Source: Bifidobacterium santillanense
GTDB taxonomy: Bacteria; Actinomycetota; Actinomycetes; Actinomycetales; Bifidobacteriaceae
Assembly: GCF_018555385.1 (NCBI RefSeq)
Contig: NZ_JAFEJS010000007.1
Coordinates: 62,001 to 126,000, forward strand
Direction of reading: 5' to 3'
Length of the DNA stretch: 64,000 bases
Part shown: positions 22,155 to 31,737 of the stretch, one piece after another
Position numbering within the stretch: position 1 is the stretch's first letter
How the letters are laid out: every line of letters starts with the position of its first letter
The notes under the pieces: model-generated
The model's input: only the letters and a program-made list of their open reading frames with translations
What the model was told of the DNA's origin: nothing
Databases searched by the model: none
Position numbers and translations under genes: made by a program

Positions 22155-23359
22155 CGCGCCTCCCTGTCGATGGTTCGGCCGGCGTCGGGCCGGGGGTCAA
22201 CGGTCCGACGGTCTTCGGACTGAGAGCCGTCGGACCGGGGGTCGTCAGGCGAACGACCGTCGAGCCGGGGGTCGGACGACGGCCGTCCGGCCGGGGCGTG
22301 CACGGCGGAGGGGACCGCCTCCCCGGCCGATTGCGCGGATGGTTCCGCGGCGACGCCCGGGATGGGCAGGATCGCGTCGATGAGTCGCTTGGTGTACGCG
22401 TCGTGCGGGTCGGCGAGGACGCGCGCGGTCGGGCCGGTCTCGACGACGCGGCCGTGGCGCATGACGACGAGCCGGTCGCACAGGTGCGCGGCGACGCCGA
22501 GGTTGTGGGTGACGAACAGCATGGTGAGTCCGAGCCGGGCGCGCAGGTCCGCGAGCAGGTCGAGGATCTGGCGTTGGACGGTTACGTCGAGCGCGGTGGT
22601 CGGCTCGTCGCACAGGAGGATGTCGGGGCGCACGGCGAGCGCGATCGCGATGCCGACGCGCTGGCATTGGCCGCCGGAGAGCTGGCCCGGGTAGCGGTCG
22701 CGGTCGCGCAGCGAGGCGGGCAGGCCGAGCGAAACAAGCAGGTCGGCGGCCGCGCGGCGGGACTCGCGCCGGGCGCGCAGGCCGAGGATGTCGGGGCGGG
22801 CGTCGTCGACGTCGGACGACGGGCGCGCGTCGCGGCCATTGGCCGATTCATCGGACGACGGACGGACGCCTGATGCGCCGGACGCCGGACGCGACGAACC
22901 GTCCGTCCGGGAGGCGAACCAATCGACCGTGCCGTTGGCGCGCATGACCTCGGCGACCTGTTTCACGACGCCGCACAGCGGGTCGAGCGAGGCGACCGGA
23001 TCCTGGAAGATCATCGCGAGCCGGGGCGCCCCCGTCAGGGTGATCGCGCCGGGGGCGGCGACGCGCACGCCGTCGGGCGGCAGGCCCAAGATCGCGCGCA
23101 GGGTCAGGCTCTTGCCGGAGCCGGATTCGCCGACGATGCCGACGGTCTCGCCGCGGGAGACGTCGAACGAGACGCCGTCGACGAGCGGAGCGCCGGTCGC
23201 CTCGGCCGTGACGCGCAGGTCGCGCACGCGGATGATCGGGAAAGCGTCCGCCGGCTCGGGTCGAACGCCGCGGGTTCCGGAGAGGTCCGGGATCGCGTCC
23301 GTCGAACGGGCCGGGGCGCCCGGGATGCCCGGAACCGGCGAAACGAACGGATCGATCAT
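22151..23359 (-). CDS. Oligopeptide-type ABC transporter ATP-binding protein (DppD/OppD-like)
   Basis: A 402-aa ATPase. Walker A GESGSGKS is near residue 75, and the signature LSGGQCQRVGIAIALAVRPDILLCDEPTTALD follows. It is longer than the usual ~330 residues owing to an insertion in the helical domain with repeated RPSSD units, and a C-terminal tail of about 60 residues also built of RPSSD/PRLDGRS/DPRSDG-type repeats. The start at 23359 has AGGAGG; the gene overlaps the upstream permease by ATGA. Powers the importer with its DppF-like partner. Confidence 0.92.
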
Positions 23360-24213
23360 GCGTCCCTCCTTGCGTCGTTGAGGCCGTCGCCGATCAGGGC
23401 GAGCGCGATGCCGACGAGCACGACCGCGCATCCGGGCAGGGTCGACACCCACCAGCGGGTGGCGAGGAACGACTGACCGTCGGCGATCATCGTGCCCCAG
23501 TCGGGAGTGGGCGGGGCGATGCCGAGGCCCAGATAGCCGAGCGTGACGATCGCGACGAGCAGGGCGACCATGTCGCTCACGAGCACGGCCACGGCCTGCG
23601 AGAGCACGTTCGGCAGCATCTGACGGGTCAGGATGGACCAGTCGGAGAAGCCCATGACGCGCGCGGACTCGACCCATTCGGCGCTCGCGAGCGAGGCGGT
23701 CGCTCCCTTGACGGTGCGCGCGAAGATGATCCATCCCATGATGAGGAACGTCAGGAAGATGCCCTTCATGCCGGTGCCGGTCACGAACGCGACGACGGCG
23801 ACGAGCAGGTAGAACGGGAACGCGATGAGCGCGTCGGATAGGAGCGTGATCACGCGGTCGGGCCATCCGCCGTAGAAGCCGGCGACGAGTCCGGCGGCGG
23901 TGCCGATGACGAACGGCGCGGCCTCGACGCCGACCATGAGCGCGAGGTCGATGCGTCCGGCGGCGGCGACGCGCGTGAGGATGTCGCGGCCGAGCTGGTC
24001 GGTGCCGAACGGGTGGACGGGGGACGGCGGCTGCAGCATCGCGGCGATGTCCTCGGCGATGGGGTCGTAGGGCGAGAGGATCGGGATGAGCGCGACCGCG
24101 AGCACGATGAGCGCGAGCAGGACGAGGCCCGCGACGAGGGTGCGGGGCGGACGGCCGGCCCGGTCGCGGGCAGGAACGGCGGATGATGCGGATGATGCGG
24201 TACGGGTCGTCAT
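23356..24213 (-). CDS. Oligopeptide-type ABC transporter permease (DppC/OppC-like)
   Basis: A 285-aa permease with an N-terminal helix followed by the classic HPFGTDQLGRDILTRV segment and five further membrane segments. The EAA-type loop is SAEWVESARVMGFSDWSILTRQMLPNV. The start at 24213 has GAGGAG. It lies 1 bp after the stop of the DppB-like gene and overlaps the DppD-like gene, showing a single operon. Confidence 0.93.
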   Translation of the reverse strand: MTTRTASSASSAVPARDRAGRPPRTLVAGLVLLALIVLAVALIPILSPYDPIAEDIAAMLQPPSPVHPFGTDQLGRDILTRVAAAGRIDLALMVGVEAAPFVIGTAAGLVAGFYGGWPDRVITLLSDALIAFPFYLLVAVVAFVTGTGMKGIFLTFLIMGWIIFARTVKGATASLASAEWVESARVMGFSDWSILTRQMLPNVLSQAVAVLVSDMVALLVAIVTLGYLGLGIAPPTPDWGTMIADGQSFLATRWWVSTLPGCAVVLVGIALALIGDGLNDARRDA

Positions 24214-24214
24214 C

Positions 24215-25198
24215 TCACTCCTCTCCCCCGCGGCCCTCGCGCACGCGGTAGTCGATGAGTCCGCCCGCCACGCGCACGAGCGTGGAGACGAGGACGACGC
24301 CGATCGCGCAGTACATCGCGACGGCCTGGATGAGCGGGAAGTCGCGCGCGGTGATCGCGGCGAACAGGAGCGTGCCGACGCCGCGCAGTCCGAAGACCTG
24401 CTCGACGACGAGCGTGCCGCCGATGAGGAACGAGACCTTCATGCCGTACAGCTGCAGGGCGGGCAGCAGCGCGTTGCGCATGACGTGCCGGCGGATCGCG
24501 CGGCGGGACAGTCCGGCGGCGCGCAGGGTCGTGACGAAGTCGGCGCCGAGCACCTCGAGGATGCGCGTGCGCAGGGATCGCACGATGAACGGGGTCTGCG
24601 CGAGCGCGATCGTGAGGCTCGGCAGGGCCATCGAGTAGAGCATGCCGTCGATGCCGGGCTGCGTGCCGCCGACCGGGAAGATCCGCAGGGTCACGGCGAG
24701 GACGAGCACGAGCACGAGTCCGACCCAGAACTCGGGCATGCCGAGGGTGACGGTCGGCACGATGCGCACGAGCTGGTCGATCCACGAGCCGCGATGGAGC
24801 GCGGCGGTCATCGCCAGCGGCAGCGAGATCGCGACGACGAGCGCGGCCGAGCAGCCGACCAGCCACAGCGAGACGGGCAGACGGTCGAGGACGAGCGCGC
24901 GCGACGAGACGTGATAGGCGATCGACTCGCCGGTGTCGCCGGTGGTCAGGAGCGTCGTGACGAACGACGTGAACTGGCGTCCGATCGGCTGGTCAATGCC
25001 GAGCCGATGGCGCATATCGGCGATCTGCGCGGGGCTTGCCTTGAGTCCGAGGACCATCTGCGCGGGGTCACCGGGCACGAGGCGGACGATGAGGAACACG
25101 CCGACGGTGACGAGCGCGAGGACGAGCGCGGCGTGTACGACGACGCCGCCCAGCCATCTGGCGAGGGCGGCGTAGCGTGGTTTGGTCATGGAGGTCAT
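24215..25198 (-). CDS. Oligopeptide-type ABC transporter permease (DppB/OppB-like)
   Basis: A 327-aa permease with the family's N-terminal VGVFLIVRLVPGDPAQMVLG segment and six membrane segments; the EAA loop is EVLGADFVTTLRAAGLSRRAIRRHVMRNALLPAL. Two in-frame ATGs occur at 25198 and 25189; neither has a strong ribosome site, so initiation may depend on the binding-protein gene ending 33 bp upstream. Longer in-frame readings through that gene are artefacts. Confidence 0.9.
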   Translation of the reverse strand: MTSMTKPRYAALARWLGGVVVHAALVLALVTVGVFLIVRLVPGDPAQMVLGLKASPAQIADMRHRLGIDQPIGRQFTSFVTTLLTTGDTGESIAYHVSSRALVLDRLPVSLWLVGCSAALVVAISLPLAMTAALHRGSWIDQLVRIVPTVTLGMPEFWVGLVLVLVLAVTLRIFPVGGTQPGIDGMLYSMALPSLTIALAQTPFIVRSLRTRILEVLGADFVTTLRAAGLSRRAIRRHVMRNALLPALQLYGMKVSFLIGGTLVVEQVFGLRGVGTLLFAAITARDFPLIQAVAMYCAIGVVLVSTLVRVAGGLIDYRVREGRGGEE

Positions 25199-25230
25199 TG
25201 TACGACGTACGACCGGATGCGCGACCGGGA

Positions 25231-26817
25231 TCAGCCGAGCGTGACGTCCTGGAAGCGCACGGAGTCGTTCGGCAGGACCTCGAGGCCGTTCACGTTCTTG
25301 CGCACGGCCTTGACGATGTCGGAGGAGTACAGCGGGATGTACGGGACCTCGTCGGCCAGGGTCTGCTGGATCTTCTCGTACAGGGCGGCGCGCTCGTCGC
25401 CGTCGGGCGTGACCTGCGCCTGCTTGAGCTCCTTGGTGACCTCGTCGTTGGAGTAGCTGGTCCAGTAGGACTTGCTGAAGCCGTCGGGGTCGGCCTGGAA
25501 GTCGATGATCGAGTCGGCGTCCGGGTAGTCGGCCTGCGCGGAGTTGATCATGATCTGATAGTCGAACGCCTTGAAGCGGGAACGGAATGTCGCCATGTCG
25601 ACCGAGTCGATGTCGAGCTTGACGCCGATCTTGGCGGCGGCGGACTGCAGCAGCTGCGCGGTCTGCTGGTAGGCGTTGTTGCCGGAGGGCACGAGGATCT
25701 TCGCGCTGAAGCCCTGCGGGTACTTCGACTGCTCGAGCTCGCTCTTGGCCTTGGCCTGGTCGTTGTTGAGCGGCTTGATGGAGTCCTGCGTGCTGTAGCG
25801 GATGGCCTTGGGCAGGACGGTGTTCGCGGTGACCGCGTGGCCGAAGGTGACGGCCTTGGTCACGTCGTCGCGGTTGAGTGCGTAGGCGAGCGCGCGGCGC
25901 ACGTGCACGTCGGAGAAGTGCTCGTCGGCGGTGTTGAAGAAGAGCTCGTCGGTGACCCAGCTGCCGGTGGTCTCGATCTTGGTGTCGGCGCCGTCGGCGA
26001 GCTCGTCGATGTTCTCGAGCGCGGGGCTCTCGATGCCGTCGACCTCGCCGGTCTTGAGCTGGTTGACGGCCTGGGTGCCGTCCTCGACGACCTTGTAGAC
26101 GAGCTTGTCGATGCCCGGCTTGCCCTGCTGCCAGTAGTTCTTGTTCTTCGCGAACGTGAGGTCGCCGGACTTGTCCCACTTCGAGACGACGAACGGGCCG
26201 GTGCCGACCGGGTTCTTGAAGAAGGCGGATTCGCTCTTGCCGCCGAAGTCCTTGGGCACGATGCCGTTGGAGAAGTTGGCGAGCTCGGCGAGCAGCGGCG
26301 TGTAGGCGCTGTTGAGCTTGATCTCGACGGTCTTGTCGTCGGGCGCGTCGACGGAGGCGATGTCGGCCGTGAGCGGCAGGGCGGCGTCCTTCTCGGCCTG
26401 GTGCTGCTTGATGGAGAAGACGGCGTCGGCGGCGGTCACGTCGGTGCCGTCGGAGAACTTGAGTCCGTCGCGCAGCGTGAACGTGTAGGTCAGGCCGTCG
26501 TCGGAGATCTTGTGGGACTTGGCGAGCCAGTCGATGATCTTGCCGTCCTTGTCGAAGCTGACGAGCGGCTCGAAGACCTTGTCGATGGCGAACGCGTTGT
26601 TCGAGGTGATCTCGGTCCACAGGTTGAACGAGGTCACGGCGGCGGAGCGCGCGTAGGTGAACGTGGTCTGGCTCTGTCCGTTCGCACCGGATTCGCCGGT
26701 GGCGGAGGTGGTCTGGCCGCCGGTCTGCGAGCAGGCAGCGAGCGAGAGCGCGAGCACGGCGGCGATTCCGGCCGCGAGCGCGCCGCGCAGTCCCTTCTTC
26801 AGGTTCTTCGTTGTCAT
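25231..26817 (-). CDS. Oligopeptide-type ABC transporter substrate-binding lipoprotein
   Basis: A 528-aa extracytoplasmic solute-binding protein, family 5 (SBP_bac_5). The signal peptide ends at a LAAC lipobox with Cys29. Family segments such as FTLRDGLKFSDGTDVTAADAVFS, GTGPFVV and VRRALAYALNRDDV are present. It heads the operon binding protein-B-C-D-F-amidohydrolase. The substrate is probably a peptide or peptide-like molecule that the amidohydrolase then opens. The start at 26817 follows GAGGAAG at 12-base spacing. A palindrome array lies 200 bp upstream. Confidence 0.93.
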   Translation of the reverse strand: MTTKNLKKGLRGALAAGIAAVLALSLAACSQTGGQTTSATGESGANGQSQTTFTYARSAAVTSFNLWTEITSNNAFAIDKVFEPLVSFDKDGKIIDWLAKSHKISDDGLTYTFTLRDGLKFSDGTDVTAADAVFSIKQHQAEKDAALPLTADIASVDAPDDKTVEIKLNSAYTPLLAELANFSNGIVPKDFGGKSESAFFKNPVGTGPFVVSKWDKSGDLTFAKNKNYWQQGKPGIDKLVYKVVEDGTQAVNQLKTGEVDGIESPALENIDELADGADTKIETTGSWVTDELFFNTADEHFSDVHVRRALAYALNRDDVTKAVTFGHAVTANTVLPKAIRYSTQDSIKPLNNDQAKAKSELEQSKYPQGFSAKILVPSGNNAYQQTAQLLQSAAAKIGVKLDIDSVDMATFRSRFKAFDYQIMINSAQADYPDADSIIDFQADPDGFSKSYWTSYSNDEVTKELKQAQVTPDGDERAALYEKIQQTLADEVPYIPLYSSDIVKAVRKNVNGLEVLPNDSVRFQDVTLG

Positions 26818-27016
26818 GATGCTGTTTTCTTCCTCTTTGTGTTCGACGTCGTTCGACGCGAATGATCACACGTAATGGTAAACGCCCATCTCGCCGCGGT
26901 GCAATCGCGACGCGATAGGCGTTGTTTCTAGCGGGTTATAGCGGCCCGTGCCGGATCCGAGGCGGACCCCGCAACGGGCCCGCACCATTCCGGCACCCCA
27001 CTCGCGTCGTCCCACG

Positions 27017-27244
27017 CGTCCGATCCTATAGGAATGGACGAAACGGGGACCTAGCGCGGCCGGAAACGTCCGATCCTATAGGAACGGACGTAATGGCCCC
27101 CTTCGAAGAGGCCGGAAACGTCTGATCCTATAGAATCGGACGAAAACGGGGACCTGGAGCGGCGAGAAACGTCCGTTCCTATAGGATCGGACGGGAACGG
27201 GGACCTGGAGCAACCGGAAACGTCCGGTCCTATAGAATCGGACG
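27017..27244. repeat. Palindrome array family A, copy 1: five 24-bp palindromes every ~51 bp
   Basis: Palindromes with core GATCCTATAGGATC and outer arms CGTCC/GGACG start at 27017, 27067, 27119, 27170 and 27221 (spacings 50, 52, 51 and 51). Individual copies vary by one or two bases, usually keeping pairing. The ~27-bp spacers are similar to each other (ACGGGGACCTGGAGC core), unlike CRISPR spacers. The array fills the gap between the 3' end of the GPH symporter gene and the upstream region of the peptide importer. The rest of 26818-27318 shows nothing I can name. Confidence 0.9.
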
Positions 27245-27318
27245 TTTGGTTTGCCGGTTGGCGGGTATGGGCGGGGCTCGCAGGTGGGACGACCAAGACA
27301 GCCGCTCAGGACTGCCGC

Positions 27319-28788
27319 TCAGACGGCGGCGTCCGCGATGGCGCGGCGCTTGGCGAGCTCGGCGCGGATGGCGGGCTCGTTCTTCTCGAACCTGCGGTAG
27401 AAGAGCATGATGAAGATGCAGATCGCGTAGACGATGACCGGCAGCCAGATGAAGCAGAACTGGATGGCGTTGAGGGCCTGAGGGGTCTGCTGCGCGTTGG
27501 CGACGTAGCCGGCGGCGGCCATGATCTTGGACGGGATCAGGTTGCCCAGGCCGGAGCCGAACTGGATGCAGAAGGAGGCGCCGACGGCGGACAGCAGGCC
27601 GGCCGCGCGGATGCCGTTCTTCCACTCGCCGTAGTCGACGGTGTCGGCCAGCATCGCGAACGGCATGGCGAGGGCCATGGCCGCGCCGAGGATGGAGATG
27701 GCCCAGAAGGCGACGAACAGGGCGAAGTTGTCGGAGGCGGTGAGCAGGAGCAGCTGGCCGATGATGGACATGGCCATGCCGAGGATCATCGTGTCGGTCT
27801 TGCCGGCCCTGCCGAGGCGCTTGGAGATGAGCGGGATGAGGAAGGTGGTCACGAGGCCGAGGATCTGCATGCCGTTGAGCACGGTGGCGAGGTTCTCGTC
27901 GTTCAGGTTGTACTTCGCGTAGTACACGGCCACGGACATGCGGTCCTCCTGCGCGATCCAGAAGATGACGAACGCGATGATCAGGGTGATCCACGGCCAG
28001 TTGCCCTTGATGACGTGCAGGCTCTCCCTGAACGGCAGCGGGTTCTGGGTCTTCGGGTCGTAGTTGTGCTCGCGGATGTTGCGGAACGCGAACCACAGCA
28101 GGGCGACGGCGATCACGCCGTAGAGGGCGAAGGTGACCATGAAGCCGACCTTCTGGTTGGCCTCGCCGGTGATGGCCTTGCCGGCCCAGTTGACCAGCGG
28201 GATGGTGCACACGGCGGTGATGAAGGTGCCGAACAGGCCGCCGGAGAGGCGGAAGGTGTTGGCCTTGACACGCTCGGCCGGATCCGGGGTGAGGTTGGAC
28301 AGGATCGCGGTGATCGGCGTCTGGATGCCGGTGTAGACGAGGCCGGCGGCGAGGATGTACGTGACGGTCGCGTAGATGACCTTGCCCGTCGGGGACAGGT
28401 CGGGGGCGGTGAACGCGAGGAACACGGTGATGGCGAACGGCACGGCCATCCACAGGAAGAACGGGCGGGACTGGCCCCACTTGGTCTTCGTGTGGTCGAC
28501 GATCGAGCCCCACACCGGGGCGGAGATGCAGTCGCCGATGCGGGCGACGAGCAGGATCCAGCCGGCGGCCGCGGCGGTGATGCCGAAGACGTCGGTGTAG
28601 AAGAACATGATGTAGGTGCCGAGCGACGAGTACAGCAGGTTGCCCGCCATGTCGGTGCTCAGGTAGGAGACCTTCTCCTTGAGGGGCAGGACGCCGTCGA
28701 AGGCCTTCTCCCCGGATGCCGTCGCTGTTGCGGTCTTGAGGCCGGCCGGGGCGAATCCGGTCGTGCGCTCGGTAGCGGTAGCAGACAT
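27319..28788 (-). CDS. GPH-family sugar:cation symporter
   Basis: A 489-aa inner-membrane transporter of the glycoside-pentoside-hexuronide:cation symporter family (LacS/MelB class). It has ~12 membrane segments; recognisable segments are SSLGTYIMFFYTDVFGI, DCISAPVWGSIVDHTKTKWGQSRPF and MLADTVDYGEWKNGIRAAG. It has no C-terminal IIA-type domain, unlike streptococcal LacS. The ATG at 28788 has GAGGAAG upstream; longer readings start in non-coding DNA. It stands alone, with a LacI-type operator at 28951-28974. The sugar is not predictable; galactosides, melibiose or a pentoside are options. Confidence 0.9.
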   Translation of the reverse strand: MSATATERTTGFAPAGLKTATATASGEKAFDGVLPLKEKVSYLSTDMAGNLLYSSLGTYIMFFYTDVFGITAAAAGWILLVARIGDCISAPVWGSIVDHTKTKWGQSRPFFLWMAVPFAITVFLAFTAPDLSPTGKVIYATVTYILAAGLVYTGIQTPITAILSNLTPDPAERVKANTFRLSGGLFGTFITAVCTIPLVNWAGKAITGEANQKVGFMVTFALYGVIAVALLWFAFRNIREHNYDPKTQNPLPFRESLHVIKGNWPWITLIIAFVIFWIAQEDRMSVAVYYAKYNLNDENLATVLNGMQILGLVTTFLIPLISKRLGRAGKTDTMILGMAMSIIGQLLLLTASDNFALFVAFWAISILGAAMALAMPFAMLADTVDYGEWKNGIRAAGLLSAVGASFCIQFGSGLGNLIPSKIMAAAGYVANAQQTPQALNAIQFCFIWLPVIVYAICIFIMLFYRRFEKNEPAIRAELAKRRAIADAAV

Positions 28789-28950
28789 GTTTCTTCCTCT
28801 CGTGATGTCTGACCTTGGGTCTGTGTTGTTCCTTCGGGCGGCTGTTTTATCGAAAAGATTATCGATATAACATTCATGAGCGAACATAACGCATCATGAA
28901 ATGCATATATTCGATAAGTTTCGATCACCCGAACCGCGGATAAGCATACT

Positions 28951-28974
28951 CCGGATGAGAGCGCTAACATCCGG
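28951..28974. promoter_or_regulatory. 24-bp LacI-type operator upstream of the GPH symporter gene
   Basis: A near-perfect 24-bp palindrome with core TGAGAGCGCTAACA (28956-28969) and outer arms CCGGAT/ATCCGG. The central AGCGCT is typical of LacI-family operators and resembles the sites at 42702-42715 and upstream of araB. It lies 163 bp from the symporter start and ~290 bp from the divergent acyl-CoA synthetase gene. The rest of the 472-bp gap holds three CGAATCGTT-like direct repeats (28981-29022) and AT-rich promoter-like sequence. Confidence 0.72.
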
Positions 28975-29260
28975 ACACGCCGAATCGTTGCGGAATCGTT
29001 ATCTTCGCGTTGCCGAATCGTTATAGACGCCGCCGGGTTGTGGGCATATACAAAAGCGCGCCCCGGGCTTGTGGCATTGCGCACAATACGCGCGAACCTA
29101 CGGACGCGTAACGTCGCCTAACAGAATGGCCGGAATCGTCAACGGCGGGCGCGGGAAGCGCCGCGCCGGGCGAGGCCGCGCGATCGCCCGACCGCGCGAA
29201 ACGGCCGTCGCACACGTCACGCAAGTCATGTCAAGCCATGTAAGGAACGCGGAACACAGC

Positions 29261-31084
29261 ATGCTCACCGAATACACCACCCCCGGATCGTCCATCGAAC
29301 TCAAGGACGACCAGACCATCTACTCCCTGCTCACCTCGCGCATCGCCCGCACCGGCGAGGACACGGTCGTCGCCGAGAAGAAGCTCGGCCCGGGCCGCTG
29401 GCAGAACGTCACCACCGGCGAGTTCCACCGCATGGTCGTCTCCGCCGCGCGCGGCCTGATCGCCCTGGGCATCGGCAAGGGCGACGCGGTGACGATCTTC
29501 TCCTCCACCCGCCTCGAGTGGGGCGTGCTCGACTTCGCGATCGCCGCGATCGGCGCGGTCAGCGTGCCGATCTACGACACCGACTCCGCCGCGCAGGCGC
29601 AGCGCATCATGAACGACGCCGACGTCAAGCTCGCGTTCGCCGACGACCGCACGCGCTTCGACCGCCTCGACTCGGTCAAGGACCACTGCCCGGCCCTGAA
29701 GCAGATCCTCATGATCGAGGGCAACGCGCTGGGCGCACTCGAGGGCCTCGGCGTGACGGTCTCGGACGAGGAGCTCGACGAGCGCATCGCGTCGGTCCAC
29801 GTCGACGACCTCGCGACCATCGTCTACACGTCCGGTTCGACGGGCGCGCCGAAGGGCGTGGAGCTCACGCACCGCAACTTCGTGTCGATCACCATCGCCG
29901 CGAGCGAGGCGCTGCACGAGATGATCCTCGACGACCACCCGCGTCTGCTGCTGTTCCTGCCGCTCGCCCACTGCTTCGCGCGCTTCATCCAGTACGCGTC
30001 GATCGCCTCCGACGACGGCGTGGTCGGCTACCTGCCGGACACGAAGTCCCTGCTGCCCGACCTGCGCTCGTTCGAGCCGACGTACCTGCTGGGCGTGCCG
30101 CGCGTGTTCGAGAAGGTGTACAACGCGGCCTCGCATCGCGCGGGCTCCGGCTGGAAGGGCCGCCTGTTCGTGCGCGCGGCCGAGGCCGCGATCGCGTGGA
30201 GCAGGAAGGAGCAGGCCGGCGAGAAGCACACGCTGGGCGAGATCGCCGAGCACGCGAAGTACGAGACGCTCGTCTACCGCACCGTGCGCGGCGCTTTGGG
30301 CCCGCGCATCAAGTACGTCGCGTGCGGCGGTGCTCCCCTGTCGCTCGACCTCGCGCACTTCTACAACGGCATCGGCCTGCCGATGATCCAGGGCTACGGC
30401 ATGACGGAGACCGCCGCGCCGTTCGCCGCCACGCGCGTGAGCGACAACGTGATCGGCACGGTCGGCCAGCCCGCGCCGGGCTCGTCCGTGCGCATCGCGG
30501 AGGACGGCGAGCTGCAGGTCAAGGGCCCGAACGTGTTCCGCGGCTACCACAACCTGCCCGAGAAGACCGCCGAGGCGTTCACCGAGGATGGATGGCTCAG
30601 GACCGGCGACCTCGCGTCGATCGACGACGAGGGCCGCATCACGATCACCGGCCGCAAGAAGGACATCATCATCACCGCCGGCGGCAAGAACGTCTCCCCG
30701 ATCCCGCTCGAGGAGGAGATCGCCAAGTGCCCGATCGTCGAGCACGCAGTCGTGGTCGGCGATCAGCGTCCGTTCATCGGCGCGCTGGTGACGCTCGACC
30801 CGGAGGCGCTGGCGCTGTGGCTGCCGGCACACGGCCTGTCCATCGACACGCCGGTGGACCGACTCGCGACGAACGCGGCGGTGCACGACGAGATCCAGCA
30901 GTACGTCGATCGCGCGAACGCGACGGTCTCGCGCGCCGAGTCCGTGCGCAAGTTCGTCGTCCTCGACACGCAGCTGACGCAGGAGAACAAGTGCCTGACG
31001 CCGTCCCTCAAGGTCGTGCGCCCGGCCGTCAACCGCGTCTTCGCCGACGTCATCGAACACGACCTCTACGCCGGCAAGCGCTGA
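29261..31084 (+). CDS. Long-chain acyl-CoA synthetase (AMP-forming)
   Basis: A 607-aa AMP-binding enzyme that activates fatty acids to acyl-CoA. Motifs are the P-loop YTSGSTGAPKG (near 188), GYGMTE (near 378), WLRTGDLASID (near 445) and GRKKDIIITAGGKNVSP (near 463). Length and motifs match FadD15-type long-chain ligases of actinobacteria. The ATG at 29261 has AAGGAA upstream; in-frame earlier starts at 29228 and 29069 have weaker support. It is a single-gene unit divergent from the GPH symporter. Confidence 0.92.
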   Translation: MLTEYTTPGSSIELKDDQTIYSLLTSRIARTGEDTVVAEKKLGPGRWQNVTTGEFHRMVVSAARGLIALGIGKGDAVTIFSSTRLEWGVLDFAIAAIGAVSVPIYDTDSAAQAQRIMNDADVKLAFADDRTRFDRLDSVKDHCPALKQILMIEGNALGALEGLGVTVSDEELDERIASVHVDDLATIVYTSGSTGAPKGVELTHRNFVSITIAASEALHEMILDDHPRLLLFLPLAHCFARFIQYASIASDDGVVGYLPDTKSLLPDLRSFEPTYLLGVPRVFEKVYNAASHRAGSGWKGRLFVRAAEAAIAWSRKEQAGEKHTLGEIAEHAKYETLVYRTVRGALGPRIKYVACGGAPLSLDLAHFYNGIGLPMIQGYGMTETAAPFAATRVSDNVIGTVGQPAPGSSVRIAEDGELQVKGPNVFRGYHNLPEKTAEAFTEDGWLRTGDLASIDDEGRITITGRKKDIIITAGGKNVSPIPLEEEIAKCPIVEHAVVVGDQRPFIGALVTLDPEALALWLPAHGLSIDTPVDRLATNAAVHDEIQQYVDRANATVSRAESVRKFVVLDTQLTQENKCLTPSLKVVRPAVNRVFADVIEHDLYAGKR

Positions 31085-31386
31085 GGCGCGGGTCCGGCGG
31101 CCACACGTGCGCGGGGCCGCCGGAGTCGGGCGTGGAAGCGCGCCATGCGAGAGATGCGGGTGGCTGCACGTGCGCGACCGCCGGGACCACCATTGATCCC
31201 GGCGACGCCGCCGATGGCGACGACCATCACACACATTCGGGCCGCACCCCATTCCCTCAGGGAGCCGGTTCGAATCCCGGTCTCGATGGTCGCACGCCGG
31301 CGGACGTCGGTGCGGGCCGGCTCGGCATGGTCCGGGGTCGGATTGTCGTCCGCGGCGTCGGAAGTTGGCGGGCGCCATCGCGGTCC

Positions 31387-31677
31387 GTGGCACTCAGTGC
31401 GGATCACGGCCATTCCCGTGCTGAGTACCCCACTCGTGGTACTCAGCACGAAATACAGCCATCCATCTGCTGAGTACCGCAATTTCGTGGTACTTAACGT
31501 CATTCGCCTCGATTTTTATGCTGAGTACCACGCTCGCCGCGCGAATCACCTCGCACACGGATTTGACGTGTTGTCAAAACGTTGGAAAATCAACATTTTG
31601 ACAACACGTCAATATTGCTCATGATTTCCGGCGTGGTACTCAGCACGAAAATCGCCCGAATATCCGTTGAGTACCAC
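31387..31677. repeat. Palindromic repeat family B (4 copies) with a TTGAC-N5-GTCAA hairpin
   Basis: Four 45-bp units with GTGGTACTCAGC and GCTGAGTACCAC arms lie at about 31387-31430, 31436-31480, 31487-31531 and 31633-31677 (49, 51 and 146 bp between starts). Embedded at 31561-31614 is a 24-bp-arm hairpin built from two TTGACGTGTTGTCAA palindromes facing each other. The same pair of motifs occurs at 4-146. The array lies between the convergent 3' ends of the acyl-CoA synthetase and the 31738-32661 gene. The GC-rich stretch 31085-31386 before it shows no gene. Confidence 0.87.
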
Positions 31678-31737
31678 ATGCGGTGCCACACTCGCGCAAG
31701 TTGCAGCCCGGTAGTCCACATCACACGAGCCGCATCG

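Noticed and set aside
27017..27244. CRISPR array
   Set aside because: Palindromic units are regular, but spacers are related to each other, no cas genes are seen, and the same palindrome occurs at 61 kb.
31221..31292. tRNA-like sequence (GGTTCGAATCCCGG with a 7-bp outer pairing)
   Set aside because: The T-stem is off by one base, four extra bases separate it from the outer stem, and no D- or anticodon arm folds. At most a degraded tRNA 3' end.
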